Origin: Hyphomicrobiales bacterium
Lineage (GTDB): Bacteria; Pseudomonadota; Alphaproteobacteria; Rhizobiales; Xanthobacteraceae
DNA length: 64,000 nucleotides
Assembly (NCBI GenBank): GCA_017305535.1
Contig: JAFKKN010000006.1
Coordinates: forward strand, 186,001 to 250,000
Reading direction: 5' to 3'
In this document: in pieces, positions 35,665 through 45,933 of the stretch
Position numbering within the stretch: position 1 is the stretch's first letter
Layout: each line of letters begins with the position of its first letter
Position numbers and translations under genes: made by a program
Notes under the pieces: model-generated
Told to the model about the DNA's origin: nothing
Database searches by the model: none
What the model saw: only the letters and a program-made list of their open reading frames with translations

Positions 35665-37223
35665 ATTCATGGTCCGATCCGCGTTGGGGTGACGCGCTGA
35701 CGCATCTGCCCGATTATCTCGGCAACCATGTGCGCGTCAGTCTCGCGGCGCTCGGGCTCGGCCTGCTGATCAGCCTGCCGCTGGCCTTGCTGGCACGGCA
35801 TCGTCCGGGGGTGCGCGGCGCCTTGCTCGGCTTCGCCAGCATCGTGCAGACGGTGCCGGGTCTTGCGCTGCTGGCGCTGTTCTATCCGCTCCTGCTGGTG
35901 CTCGCGGCGGTTACTGCGCGATGGCTGGGCTTCAGCTTCTCGGCATTCGGATTCCTGCCCGCGATGCTGGCGTTGGCGCTCTATTCAATGCTGCCGGTGC
36001 TACGTAATACCATCACCGGCTTACAAGGGATCGACCCTGCAATCCTTGAAGCGGCGCAAGCCGTCGGCATGACGCCGCGACAATCGTTGCGGATGGTCGA
36101 ATTGCCCTTGGCGCTGCCGGTGATCATGGCCGGCATCCGCACCGCAGCCGTATGGGTGATCGGCACCGCGACGCTGTCGACGCCGATCGGGCAAACCAGC
36201 CTCGGCAATTACATCTTCGCCGGTTTGCAGACACAGAACTGGGTGTTCGTGCTGTTCGGCTGCGCGGCGTCGGCGGTGCTGGCGCTGATCGTTGATCAGG
36301 TGCTGGCGCTGATTGAAACCGGCGCGCAACGCCGCAGCGGCCTTCGCATGACGGTGGGCGTGATTGGCGTGGCGCTGCTGATTGCGGCAGCGGTGATGCC
36401 GTCATTGTCGCGCGCGCGACAAAGCTATGTCGTCGGCGCCAAGACCTTCACGGAGCAATACATCCTCGCCGCGTTGCTGACGCAGCGGCTGCAGGCCGCC
36501 GGGTTGCCCGCCACAACCCGCGAAGGACTTGGCTCCAGCGTCATCTTCAATGCGCTCGAAAGCGGCGATATCGACGTCTATGTCGACTATTCCGGGACGC
36601 TGTGGACGAACCAGATGCATCGCACCGATATCAAGCCGCGCGGCGAACTGCTGGCCGATCTGAAGGCCGCTCTTTCAAAGCAGCACGTCACATTGCTCGG
36701 CGAACTCGGCTTCGAAAACGCTTATGCGCTGGTGATGCCGCGGACGCGAGCCGAGGCACTCGGCATTCATTCCATCGCAGATCTCGCGGCTCACGCTGGT
36801 GAGATGTCGATCGCGGGCGACTACGAGATTTTCTCGCGCCCGGAATGGGCGACACTCTCAAAAGCTTATGGTTTGCGCTTCCGCGCGCAGCGCCAGATGC
36901 AACCGGATTTCATGTACGCCGCGGTCGCAGCCGGCGAAGTCGACCTCATCGCCGGTTACACCAGCGACGGCCTGATCGCGAAATACGATCTCGTGGTACT
37001 GGACGATCCGAAGCACGCCATTCCGCCCTATGATGCCGTGGTGCTGCTGGCGCCGAAGCGTGAAAATGATTCCGCATTGCGCAAGGCACTCACACCGCTT
37101 CTCGGCAAGATCGACATCGTCATGATGCGCGAGGCGAATTTGCGCGCCAGCATCGGCCAGTCAGCCGCTGACGTCGCGAAGTGGCTATGGGAATCAATCT
37201 ACACGGGACATGCGGCGCGTTAG
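35661..37223 (+). CDS. Fused permease and substrate-binding protein of osmoprotectant ABC importer
   Basis: A 520-residue fusion. Residues 1-230 are an OpuCB-like permease with about 6 membrane helices and the EAAxxxG coupling loop (EAAQAVGMTPRQSLRMVELPLA). Residues about 255-515 are an OpuAC/ProX-like binding domain (VVGAKTFTEQYILAALLTQRL, DVYVDYSGTLWTNQM), tethered by a further hydrophobic segment. Substrate is likely a quaternary amine. It overlaps the ATPase gene by 4 bases, and its stop is 4 bases from the convergent LprI-type gene. Confidence 0.9.
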   Translation: MNSWSDPRWGDALTHLPDYLGNHVRVSLAALGLGLLISLPLALLARHRPGVRGALLGFASIVQTVPGLALLALFYPLLLVLAAVTARWLGFSFSAFGFLPAMLALALYSMLPVLRNTITGLQGIDPAILEAAQAVGMTPRQSLRMVELPLALPVIMAGIRTAAVWVIGTATLSTPIGQTSLGNYIFAGLQTQNWVFVLFGCAASAVLALIVDQVLALIETGAQRRSGLRMTVGVIGVALLIAAAVMPSLSRARQSYVVGAKTFTEQYILAALLTQRLQAAGLPATTREGLGSSVIFNALESGDIDVYVDYSGTLWTNQMHRTDIKPRGELLADLKAALSKQHVTLLGELGFENAYALVMPRTRAEALGIHSIADLAAHAGEMSIAGDYEIFSRPEWATLSKAYGLRFRAQRQMQPDFMYAAVAAGEVDLIAGYTSDGLIAKYDLVVLDDPKHAIPPYDAVVLLAPKRENDSALRKALTPLLGKIDIVMMREANLRASIGQSAADVAKWLWESIYTGHAAR

Positions 37224-37227
37224 CACA

Positions 37228-37623
37228 TCAGCCGCCCGGCCCTTTCAGCAGATCCTCGAGTTCCAGCGCGCGGTGCGCCGTGGCACTGCGCATGCACTCG
37301 GCGAACTCAAGCCGCCGAATGGTACCTTCGCCCGCTCCATAGTAACGACAATTGGCGTTACGAAACTGAACCCAAAGCCGTTGCGCGATCCGCATCTTGT
37401 ATGCGTTGCGATTGCCCTTGATCAGCTTCTGATAAGCCGCATTCAAACGCTGATCCCAGGCCTTGGTCAAGCGCCCGACGCATTGCTCGATATCGATCGT
37501 CGAGCCGTTGGCGCAGGTCTGATACTCGGCGCTGTAGCGTGCATCATCCGCTGCATAAGCCCAAGGCGTACCAGCTAGAATACCGGTGGCGACAATAACC
37601 CACACTATTCGCCCGTGCTGCAT
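37228..37623 (-). CDS. LprI/DUF1311-family secreted protein
   Basis: A 131-residue protein with a signal peptide (MQHGRIVWVIVATGILAGTP, then WAYAAD). The mature part carries the lysozyme-inhibitor LprI-like pattern: cysteines in YQTCANGSTIDIEQCVGRL, then WDQRLNAAYQKLIKGN and RNANCRYYGAGEGT near the end. ATG 37623 is chosen with GGAG 6 bases upstream and the signal peptide starting there. Role as a lysozyme inhibitor is inferred from the family only. Its promoter is probably near the ilvC terminator. Confidence 0.8.
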   Translation of the reverse strand: MQHGRIVWVIVATGILAGTPWAYAADDARYSAEYQTCANGSTIDIEQCVGRLTKAWDQRLNAAYQKLIKGNRNAYKMRIAQRLWVQFRNANCRYYGAGEGTIRRLEFAECMRSATAHRALELEDLLKGPGG

Positions 37624-37659
37624 GGCAAGCTCCGACGTGCAAATCGACGAAGTAGCTTC

Positions 37660-37693
37660 CCAAAAAAGAAACGCGCGGGTCAAGCCCGCGCGT
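37660..37693 (-). terminator. Rho-independent terminator of ilvC
   Basis: On the minus strand a stem ACGCGCGGGC/GCCCGCGCGT (37671-37693 in window coordinates) is followed by TTTCTTTTTTGG, 26 bases after the ilvC stop. A strong GC stem with a T-run is a standard intrinsic terminator and closes the branched-chain amino acid unit. Confidence 0.85.
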
Positions 37694-37718
37694 TCCGAAC
37701 AACAGGAGCGATGAGTGC

Positions 37719-38753
<1,035 letters not shown>

Positions 38754-38847
38754 TCAGGCGGGCACGATTGCCCGGATGGATGGATTTTCGGGTGAATGCG
38801 AGCCTCCGCAGCGCCAGCAGCAGCGGCCCGGCTGAAAATTCTGCCGT

Positions 38848-38889
38848 TCTCTAAAGCATTTTGCCGCGAAGGGGAAACCGGTTTTCCGC
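38848..38889. repeat. Short intergenic repeat upstream of ilvC
   Basis: CTCTAAAGCATTTTGCCGCG followed by GGAAACCGGTTTTCC resembles the dispersed 'AAAGCA...GGAAACCGGTTTTCC' element of Bradyrhizobium relatives. The core GGAAA-CCGG-TTTTCC can pair. A relative of this element lies at 48461-48500. Confidence 0.55.
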
Positions 38890-38905
38890 ATGGCCTGGCC
38901 TCGTT

Positions 38906-39517
38906 TCAGCCTTCCGCCAGCACGGGATAGAGCGAGGCGAGCAACAACGCCGCCATCGACCAGTTGATCGCCCGCACGCGCCAAGGCGATTTCACCAGCG
39001 GTTGCAGCCATCTGCCGAACAGCGCCCAGGTCAGCGAGGACAGAAAGCCGAAGAACAGGAAGATCCCGGCCTGCGTCAGAATGTTCCACGGATAGGTCGC
39101 CATCGCGGCATAGGCCGTGATGGTGCCGATGATCATGACCCAGCCTTTCACGTTGACCCACTGGAAGGCCGCCGCGCCGAGGAAGGTCATCGGCTTTCGC
39201 CGATCCGCCTCACCCGGCTTGGGTGCCCCGGACAGTCCGATCGCGAACGCGAGATAAACCAGATAGGCCGCGCCGGCATATTTCAGGACGGTCTGCAGCA
39301 CCGGATAAGTCACGAAGATCGCGCCGAAGCCGAGCCCTGCCGCAGCGACCATCACCGCGAAACCGATCGTCACGCCGGCCACATGCGGCAGCGTGCGGCG
39401 GACGCCGAAGGTGAGCCCGGACGACAGCAGCAACACGTTGTTCGGCCCCGGCGTGAACAACGTCACGACGGCGAACACGAGGAAGGCGAGCAGCAATTGC
39501 TGAGACATCGCGACCAT
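38906..39517 (-). CDS. LysE-family amino acid exporter
   Basis: A 203-residue six-helix exporter (RhtB/LysE superfamily) starting LLLAFLVFAVVTLFTPGPNN, with the characteristic TPGPNN motif in helix 1, then ASRLT-like GVRRTLPHVAGVTIGF. ATG 39517 is preferred; an in-frame TTG at 39538 and ATG at 39508 are alternatives. The EamA stop lies 7 bases upstream, so the two are in one unit inside the ilv line. A role in exporting branched-chain or other amino acids is inferred from this placement. Confidence 0.87.
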   Translation of the reverse strand: MVAMSQQLLLAFLVFAVVTLFTPGPNNVLLLSSGLTFGVRRTLPHVAGVTIGFAVMVAAAGLGFGAIFVTYPVLQTVLKYAGAAYLVYLAFAIGLSGAPKPGEADRRKPMTFLGAAAFQWVNVKGWVMIIGTITAYAAMATYPWNILTQAGIFLFFGFLSSLTWALFGRWLQPLVKSPWRVRAINWSMAALLLASLYPVLAEG

Positions 39518-39524
39518 TGTCGGA

Positions 39525-40400
39525 TCACCCTGCCCCAACCGGCGCCGGCGGCCGCCGCGACAACAGCATCACCGCGATCCCCGCCATCACCGTCAGCATT
39601 CCGGCGAGGCGAAGAAAGCCGAACTTCTCATGGAACACCACGGCGGAGGATGCGGCGCCGACGAACGGCACCAGCAGGGCAAACGGCGTCACCTGCGCCG
39701 CAGTGTAGGTGCGCAGCAATCGTCCCCACAGCCAATAACCAAAACTGGTGGTGAAGATGCCGATCGCCAGCATGCTCAAAACGCCGGTAAGCGACATATG
39801 CGTGAGATCGTGCCAGCTCGCCTGCGGCCCATCGACAACCAGCGCCAATGCAAACAGCGGCAGCGGCGGGATCAGGTACAGCCACGCGAAGAGATCGAAC
39901 ATCGGCGCGTCATTGGCGAGGCGCAGCAGCAGGTTGCCGATCGCAAAGCTCACCGGCGAAATCATCAGCACGGCGAACGCGCCGACCGAGAAGTCGAAAC
40001 CGACGGTGCCGCAGATCATCAACAGCCCGAGCGTGGAGATGCCGATACCCAACATCTGAATCGACGTCGGCCTCTCGCGAAACGCAATGGCAGCGAAGGC
40101 AATAGTAAACAGCGCCTGGCTTTGCACGATTACACTGGTCAGGCCGACCGGCACACCCTCCGCAATCCCGTAAGACTGCGCCAGGAATTGAAACAGAAAT
40201 AAGGTCAGGCTGATCGCGATCAGGATCGGCCACGACACCTTCGGCTTGCGGATGAACAGGCACGGCACCGCCGCGATGGCGAAGCGCAGCGCCGTCATCA
40301 TCGACGGCGAGAGTTCATCCAGCGCCAGCCGGCTGGCGATGAACCCAAGCCCCCAGATGACCGCTACCAGAACGGCGCAGAAGATGTCGACCGGCTTCAT
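39525..40400 (-). CDS. EamA/DMT-family exporter
   Basis: A 291-residue drug/metabolite transporter with ten hydrophobic segments and two EamA repeats (GLGFIASRLALDELSPSMMT in the first half; WGRLLRTYTAAQVTPFALLV in the second). The N-terminus is MKPVDIFCAVLVAVIWGLGF. The start ATG 40400 is only 14 bases after the ilvH stop. EamA members export amino acids such as Thr, Cys or homoserine. Substrate unproven. Confidence 0.87.
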   Translation of the reverse strand: MKPVDIFCAVLVAVIWGLGFIASRLALDELSPSMMTALRFAIAAVPCLFIRKPKVSWPILIAISLTLFLFQFLAQSYGIAEGVPVGLTSVIVQSQALFTIAFAAIAFRERPTSIQMLGIGISTLGLLMICGTVGFDFSVGAFAVLMISPVSFAIGNLLLRLANDAPMFDLFAWLYLIPPLPLFALALVVDGPQASWHDLTHMSLTGVLSMLAIGIFTTSFGYWLWGRLLRTYTAAQVTPFALLVPFVGAASSAVVFHEKFGFLRLAGMLTVMAGIAVMLLSRRPPAPVGAG

Positions 40401-40414
40401 GCGTCAGTCGCGGC

Positions 40415-40957
40415 TCACATGCCTTCAGGGCCGCGCGAGATGGCGGCGACGCCGGTGCGCGACACCTCGACCAGACCGATCGGACGCATCAGGTTGACGA
40501 ACTGATCAATCTTGGACGTCGCGCCAGTGATCTCGAACACGAAGCTCTCGTTGGTTGCGTCGACCACGCGGGCGCGAAACACCTCGGCAAGCCGCATCGC
40601 CTCGATCCGCTGGTCGCCCGAGCCCTTCACCTTGACCATCGCCAGTTCGCGCTCGATGGAGCGGCCGGTCAACGTCATGTCGACAACCTGATAGACCGGA
40701 ATCATGCGGTCGAGTTGATGCTTGATCTGGGTGATCACCATCGGCGTACCGGTCGTGACGATGGTGATACGCGAGACATGCTTCTGGCTTTCGGTCTCCG
40801 ACACCGTGAGACTTTCGATGTTGTAGCCTCGGCCGGAAAACAGACCAATCACCCGCGCGAGAACGCCCGGCTCGTTGGCGACCAGCACCGACAGCGTGTG
40901 GGTCTCGTTGGGGTCGTGACGCTCTTCCATGAAATAGGCGGAGGCAGGCTGGGTCAT
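40415..40957 (-). CDS. ilvH: Acetolactate synthase small (regulatory) subunit
   Basis: A 180-residue regulatory subunit with an N-terminal ACT domain (HTLSVLVANEPGVLARVIGLFSGRGYN) that binds valine and restores feedback control of IlvB, followed by the C-terminal small-subunit domain (ELALVKV-type, MVKVKGSGDQRIEAMR). ATG 40957 (MTQPASAYFMEERHDP) is used; ATG 40966 is a 3-codon-longer choice. It lies 172 bases downstream of the ilvB stop, with a hairpin repeat in the gap. Confidence 0.94.
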   Translation of the reverse strand: MTQPASAYFMEERHDPNETHTLSVLVANEPGVLARVIGLFSGRGYNIESLTVSETESQKHVSRITIVTTGTPMVITQIKHQLDRMIPVYQVVDMTLTGRSIERELAMVKVKGSGDQRIEAMRLAEVFRARVVDATNESFVFEITGATSKIDQFVNLMRPIGLVEVSRTGVAAISRGPEGM

Positions 40958-41000
40958 TGCAATCATCTCGCGTTAGCTTGTCGTTTGGCACCGCGCGCTC

Positions 41001-41119
41001 CCTCTCCCCGTTCTCGCGGGGAGAGGTCTGGGGTGAGGGGCTCGCCGCATCGCGCGGCCCCCTCCCCCGGATTTCGCGCTTCGCTTGAAATCCGACCTCT
41101 CCCCGCACGCGGGGAGAGG
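41001..41119. repeat. Paired hairpin repeat between ilvB and ilvH
   Basis: Two similar perfect hairpins bracket the 172-base gap: CCTCTCCCC...GGGGAGAGG at 41001-41026 and again at 41096-41119. GGATTTC/GAAATCC (about 41069-41093) lies between them. They are Rhizobiales dispersed repeat modules. Located inside the operon, they could stabilise or attenuate the ilvH transcript. Confidence 0.8.
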
Positions 41120-41129
41120 TGAAAAGAAC

Positions 41130-42908
41130 TCACACCAATGCCTTGCCGCCGGCGAACGCCTTGGCGGTGGCGTCGTCGTTGGCTTCGGCCGGCAACAGCA
41201 TCTCGTTATGCGCCTTGCCGGACGGGATCATCGGGAAGCAATTCTCCAGCGCGGCGACACGGCAGTCGAACAGCACCGGTTTCTTCACCTTGATCATCTC
41301 GTGCAACGCACCGTCGAGATCGCCCGGCTTGAACACCTGCATGCCGACGCCGCCGTAAGCTTCCGCCAGCTTCACAAAATCCGGCATCGCCTCGGTGTAG
41401 GAATGCGACAACCGGTTGCCGTGGAGCAACTGCTGCCACTGCCGCACCATGCCCATGTACTGGTTGTTGAGGATGAATATCTTGATCGGCAATTCGTGCT
41501 GCACGGCGCACGACATTTCCTGCATCGTCATCTGCACCGAGGCATCGCCCGCGATGTCGATGACGAGACTGTCGCGATGCGCCACCTGCACGCCAAGCGC
41601 CGCCGGCAAGCCATAGCCCATGGTGCCGAGTCCGCCCGACGTCATCCAGCGGTGCGGCTCTTCGAAACCGAAGAACTGCGCCGCCCACATCTGATGCTGG
41701 CCGACTTCGGTGGTGATGTAGGTGTCGTGCCCACGCGTCGCCTCGAACAGCCGCTGGATCGCGAACTGCGGCAGGATCACGTCGTCGCTCTTTTTGTACG
41801 CGAGTGAATTGCGCGCGCGCCAGCGGCCGATCTCGAACCACCACGGATCGATCTTCGGCTTCTTGCCTTCGGCCTTGAAGGCTTTCAAAAGGTCTTCCAT
41901 CACGCTGCCGGCATCGCCGATGATCGGCACGTCGACGCGGATGTTTTTGTTGATCGACGACGGGTCGATGTCGATGTGGATCTTCTTCGAGCCGGGCGAG
42001 AACGCATCGGTGCGGCCGGTGATGCGGTCGTCGAAGCGCGCGCCGATGCACAGCATGACGTCGCAATCATGCATCGCCATGTTGGCTTCGTAAGTGCCGT
42101 GCATGCCCAGCATGCCGAGCCAGTTCTTGCCCGACGCCGGATAGGCACCGAGGCCCATCAACGTCGACGTGATCGGAAAACCTGTCGCCTCCACCAGCGC
42201 ACGCAGCGTCTGCGAGGCGTTGCCGCCGGCGTTGATGACACCGCCGCCGGTATAGATCACCGGCCGCTTCGCGTTGGCCATCAACGCGACGGCCTTGCGG
42301 ATTTGGTTCGGATCGCCCTTGGTCTGCGGCTTGTAGGAGACATGCACGTCGGACTTGCGCGGCGGCGTGTAGGTGCCGGTGGCGAACTGCACGTCCTTCG
42401 GCACGTCGACGACGACCGGACCCGGACGGCCGGAGGTCGCGACGTAGAACGCTTCGTGCAACACCTTCGGCAGATCCTTGATGTCGCGGACCAGCCAGTT
42501 GTGCTTGGTGCAAGGCCGGGTGATGCCGACGGTGTCGCACTCCTGGAAGGCATCGTTGCCGATCAGATGCGTCGGCACCTGCCCGGTGATGCAGACCAGC
42601 GGGATTGAATCCATCAGCGCATCGGCGAGCGGCGTCACCATGTTGGTGGCGCCGGGACCGGAGGTCACCAGCACGACACCCGGCTTGCCGGTGGAGCGCG
42701 CGTAGCCTTCCGCCGCATGGCCCGCGCCCTGCTCGTGGCGGACCAGAATGTGTTCGACATCGCCCTGCTGGAAAATCTCGTCGTAGATCGGAAGTACCGC
42801 GCCGCCCGGATAGCCGAAGATATGTTTGACGCCGTGATCGACCAGCGCACGGACGATCATCGCCGCGCCGGTCATCTGGTTGGCATCGTGGCTCTTGCTG
42901 TCGCTCAT
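41130..42908 (-). CDS. ilvB: Acetolactate synthase large (catalytic) subunit
   Basis: A 592-residue thiamine-diphosphate enzyme that condenses pyruvate with pyruvate or 2-oxobutyrate, the first common step for valine, leucine and isoleucine. The catalytic glutamate is in VRHEQGAGHAAEGYARSTGK near residue 55. The TPP-binding domain shows IAGDASVQMTMQEMS and VFILNNQYMGMVRQWQ. The ATG has GGAGAG upstream. Expression is predicted to be set by the upstream leader peptide and attenuator. ilvH follows. Confidence 0.96.
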   Translation of the reverse strand: MSDSKSHDANQMTGAAMIVRALVDHGVKHIFGYPGGAVLPIYDEIFQQGDVEHILVRHEQGAGHAAEGYARSTGKPGVVLVTSGPGATNMVTPLADALMDSIPLVCITGQVPTHLIGNDAFQECDTVGITRPCTKHNWLVRDIKDLPKVLHEAFYVATSGRPGPVVVDVPKDVQFATGTYTPPRKSDVHVSYKPQTKGDPNQIRKAVALMANAKRPVIYTGGGVINAGGNASQTLRALVEATGFPITSTLMGLGAYPASGKNWLGMLGMHGTYEANMAMHDCDVMLCIGARFDDRITGRTDAFSPGSKKIHIDIDPSSINKNIRVDVPIIGDAGSVMEDLLKAFKAEGKKPKIDPWWFEIGRWRARNSLAYKKSDDVILPQFAIQRLFEATRGHDTYITTEVGQHQMWAAQFFGFEEPHRWMTSGGLGTMGYGLPAALGVQVAHRDSLVIDIAGDASVQMTMQEMSCAVQHELPIKIFILNNQYMGMVRQWQQLLHGNRLSHSYTEAMPDFVKLAEAYGGVGMQVFKPGDLDGALHEMIKVKKPVLFDCRVAALENCFPMIPSGKAHNEMLLPAEANDDATAKAFAGGKALV

Positions 42909-42956
42909 AGGTCTCTCCGGATGCGCCGGTTGGCGCGGCTAGATATCTCACGTCCA

Positions 42957-42982
42957 AAATAAAAAAGGGCCCTAGAGGCCCT
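42957..42982 (-). terminator. Attenuator terminator in the ilvB leader
   Basis: On the minus strand AGGGCC-TCTAG-GGCCCT (42967-42982) is followed by TTTTTTATTTT (42957-42966). It lies after the leader peptide and about 48 bases before the ilvB start, so it would stop transcription before the gene when branched-chain amino acids are plentiful. Confidence 0.85.
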
Positions 42983-43037
42983 GCACACACCGCCCGAATT
43001 CGGGGTGACGTCAGCCACCCCCGGCGGTGTGCCAGGG
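42979..43037 (-). promoter_or_regulatory. Antiterminator stem of the ilvB attenuator
   Basis: On the minus strand CCCTGG-CACACCGCC pairs with GGCGGTGTG-TGCAGGG, a long near-perfect stem that takes up the AGGG of the terminator's left arm. A nested GGGGTGGC/GTCACCCC hairpin fills its loop. Mutually exclusive pairing with the terminator is the classical design. A ribosome stalled at the Leu/Ile/Val codons just upstream would leave this stem free to form. Confidence 0.75.
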
Positions 43038-43076
43038 TACGACGATAATAAGGAGGCTGGTAACTTTATTGCGCAT
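43011..43076 (-). CDS. ilvB leader peptide
   Basis: A 21-codon frame, MRNKVTS then LLIIVV, then PWHTAGGG and TGA. Six consecutive codons for the three branched-chain amino acids (CTC CTT ATT ATC GTC GTA) are the signature of ribosome-mediated attenuation. It starts 24 bases after the predicted transcription start and is followed directly by antiterminator and terminator. A Shine-Dalgarno-like sequence is weak, as is common in such leaders. Confidence 0.88.
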   Translation of the reverse strand: MRNKVTSLLIIVVPWHTAGGG

Positions 43077-43106
43077 GGATCGCCGTAATTTCTCAAAGGT
43101 TGCGCG

Positions 43107-43135
43107 GTTATAGAAGCCTGAAATCCTCAGGTCAA
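43107..43135 (-). promoter_or_regulatory. Sigma-70-type promoter of ilvB leader
   Basis: On the minus strand TTGACC-N17-TATAAC, with 5 of 6 matches in each hexamer at ideal spacing. The predicted start near 43100 lies 24 bases before the leader ATG, between the miaA stop and the leader. Confidence 0.75.
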
Positions 43136-43177
43136 CACCACGACGCCAGAAAAGGTACGCCTCCGGCCCCGGTTCCG

Positions 43178-44092
43178 CTAGAACAAAATTGCGCGGGTCA
43201 ACCATGCGGCAGCGTCCGCCGGGGCAATCCACTCGAATTCCGGCAACTGGTGCCGAAACCAGGTGAACTGCCGCTTGGCGTAGCGGCGAGTATCGAGCTG
43301 TCCGATGGCGGCGGCCTCCTCAAGCGACAGTTCGCTCGCGAGGTAGCGGATCAGCGCCGGGACGCCGTGGGCTTTCATTGCCGGCAGCAACGGATCGAGA
43401 TGCCGTGCCGCCAGCCCCCGCACTTCCTCCAATGCGCCATTTTCCAGCATCGTTCCGAAACGGGCGTCGATCCGCGCATAGAGCGCCTCGCGCTCCGGCG
43501 CGAGAAAGACGGCTGTAACTTGATCCGGCGGCAACAGCGGCGGCAGCCCGTCGCGATGCCAATCCGTCAAAGAGCGCCCGGTGGCCTCGATCACTTCCAG
43601 CGCGCGGGCGATCCGGCTGCGGTCGCGCGGCTTCAGCCGTTCCGCCGCAACGGGATCGCGCCGGCGTAACTCCTCATGCAAGGCTTCGGGACCGGCGCGC
43701 TCAAGCCGCGCCCGTACCGCTTCGCGCACCTCGGACGGAATGGGCGGCACTGCCGACAATCCGCGCGTCAACGCTTTGAAATAGAGCCCGGAGCCACCGA
43801 CGAAGATCGGCAGGCGTCCCTCGGCGCGCGTCTCCGTGAGCACACGCTCCACGTCAGCGACCCACATGCCGGCGGAGCAATTCACGGCGGCGTCGACGTG
43901 ACCGTAAAGCCGATGCGGAACTTGTGCCTCCTCCTCCGAAGTCGGCCGCGCAGTGATGATGCGCAGGTCGTGGTAGACCTGCATGGAATCGGTATTGATG
44001 ACCACGCCGCCATGCGTCCGCGCCAGTTCCAACGCCAGCGCTGACTTGCCGCTGGCGGTCGGCCCTGCGATAAGCACGGCCTTGGTGCTCAT
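43178..44092 (-). CDS. miaA: tRNA dimethylallyltransferase
   Basis: Transfers dimethylallyl from DMAPP to A37 of tRNAs reading UNN codons. The 304-residue protein has the P-loop [15 protein letters not shown] at residue 9, [11 protein letters not shown] next, and a C-terminal [18 protein letters not shown] 44092 is chosen at [12 protein letters not shown], where the family starts. The open frame extends 570 bases upstream over the serB gene but has no conserved sequence. The serB start lies only 16 bases away on the other strand. Confidence 0.95.
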   Translation of the reverse strand: MSTKAVLIAGPTASGKSALALELARTHGGVVINTDSMQVYHDLRIITARPTSEEEAQVPHRLYGHVDAAVNCSAGMWVADVERVLTETRAEGRLPIFVGGSGLYFKALTRGLSAVPPIPSEVREAVRARLERAGPEALHEELRRRDPVAAERLKPRDRSRIARALEVIEATGRSLTDWHRDGLPPLLPPDQVTAVFLAPEREALYARIDARFGTMLENGALEEVRGLAARHLDPLLPAMKAHGVPALIRYLASELSLEEAAAIGQLDTRRYAKRQFTWFRHQLPEFEWIAPADAAAWLTRAILF

Positions 44093-44108
44093 TTCCTGCG
44101 AATTCACA

Positions 44109-45002
<894 letters not shown>

Positions 45003-45033
45003 GCATATCCCTTCATCGGCAAAGCAGGACAAT

Positions 45034-45864
45034 ATGCGCGACCTCACCGGCAAGACAGCATTCGTGACTGGCGGTGCAAGCGGCATCGGTCTCGCGCTCG
45101 GCAAAGCCTTCGCCGAAGCCGGCATGAAAGTGATGCTTGCCGACATTGAGATGGACGCGCTGGATGCCGCCGTCAAAGGTCTGGGAAATTCCGACGTGCG
45201 CGGCGTCGTCTGCGACGTTTCCAACCCCGACAGCGTCGAAGGCGCCGCCAAGACCACATTCGATACCTTCGGGAAGGTTCATGTGGTCTGCAACAATGCG
45301 GGCGTCGCTGCGGGTGGCGGCATCGATGCCATCTCCCTCGACAGTTGGAAGTGGGTACTCGACGTCAACCTGATGGGCGTGCTCCACGGCATTCGATCGT
45401 TCCTGCCGCATATCCGCGCTCACGGCGAAGGCGGCCATATCGTCAACACCGCGTCCATGGCGGGGATGGTCAGCGGGCTCGGATTCAGTCCCTACCATGC
45501 GAGCAAGTTCGCGGTGGTCACCATGTCGGAAGGCTTGGCCGTGCAACTTCAGCCGCTCGGTATCGGCGTGAGCGTACTCTGTCCGGGATTTGTCCGCACC
45601 CGGATCGGCGAGAGCGCGCGAAACCGGCCCGAGCAATACGGCGCCCCGACAACGCTGGACCCTGCCAGTCCGGCGGCAGCACTGGTCGCCCAGATCGCGC
45701 AACTCATCGAATCCGGGCTCGATCCGGCGTTTGTCGCGGCGCAAGTGCTCAACGCAATCCGCGAAAACGAACTCTACATTTTTACGCATCCGGAAATGCG
45801 CGCCGAAGCGGAGCAGCGATTCACCGCAATCCTCGCCGCGATGGACAAAGCGGCGAAGCGGTAG
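45034..45864 (+). CDS. Short-chain dehydrogenase/reductase
   Basis: A 276-residue classical SDR: TGGASGIGLALGKAF is the cofactor motif, CNNAGVA the structural Asn-Asn-Ala-Gly, and Ser-Tyr-Lys the catalytic set in NTASMAGMVSGLGFSPYHASKFA. The substrate is unknown. It follows serB with 31 bases between, and AGGA lies 4 bases before its ATG. The C-terminal extension after residue 230 contains EMRAEAEQRFTAI. Any of several dehydrogenase roles is possible. Confidence 0.88.
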   Translation: MRDLTGKTAFVTGGASGIGLALGKAFAEAGMKVMLADIEMDALDAAVKGLGNSDVRGVVCDVSNPDSVEGAAKTTFDTFGKVHVVCNNAGVAAGGGIDAISLDSWKWVLDVNLMGVLHGIRSFLPHIRAHGEGGHIVNTASMAGMVSGLGFSPYHASKFAVVTMSEGLAVQLQPLGIGVSVLCPGFVRTRIGESARNRPEQYGAPTTLDPASPAAALVAQIAQLIESGLDPAFVAAQVLNAIRENELYIFTHPEMRAEAEQRFTAILAAMDKAAKR

Positions 45865-45933
45865 CCAACTCCTCGAACGTGGAATACGCGCGACAAGCGC
45901 GGACATGACAAACGGGAAAGTAAACGGTCCGTC

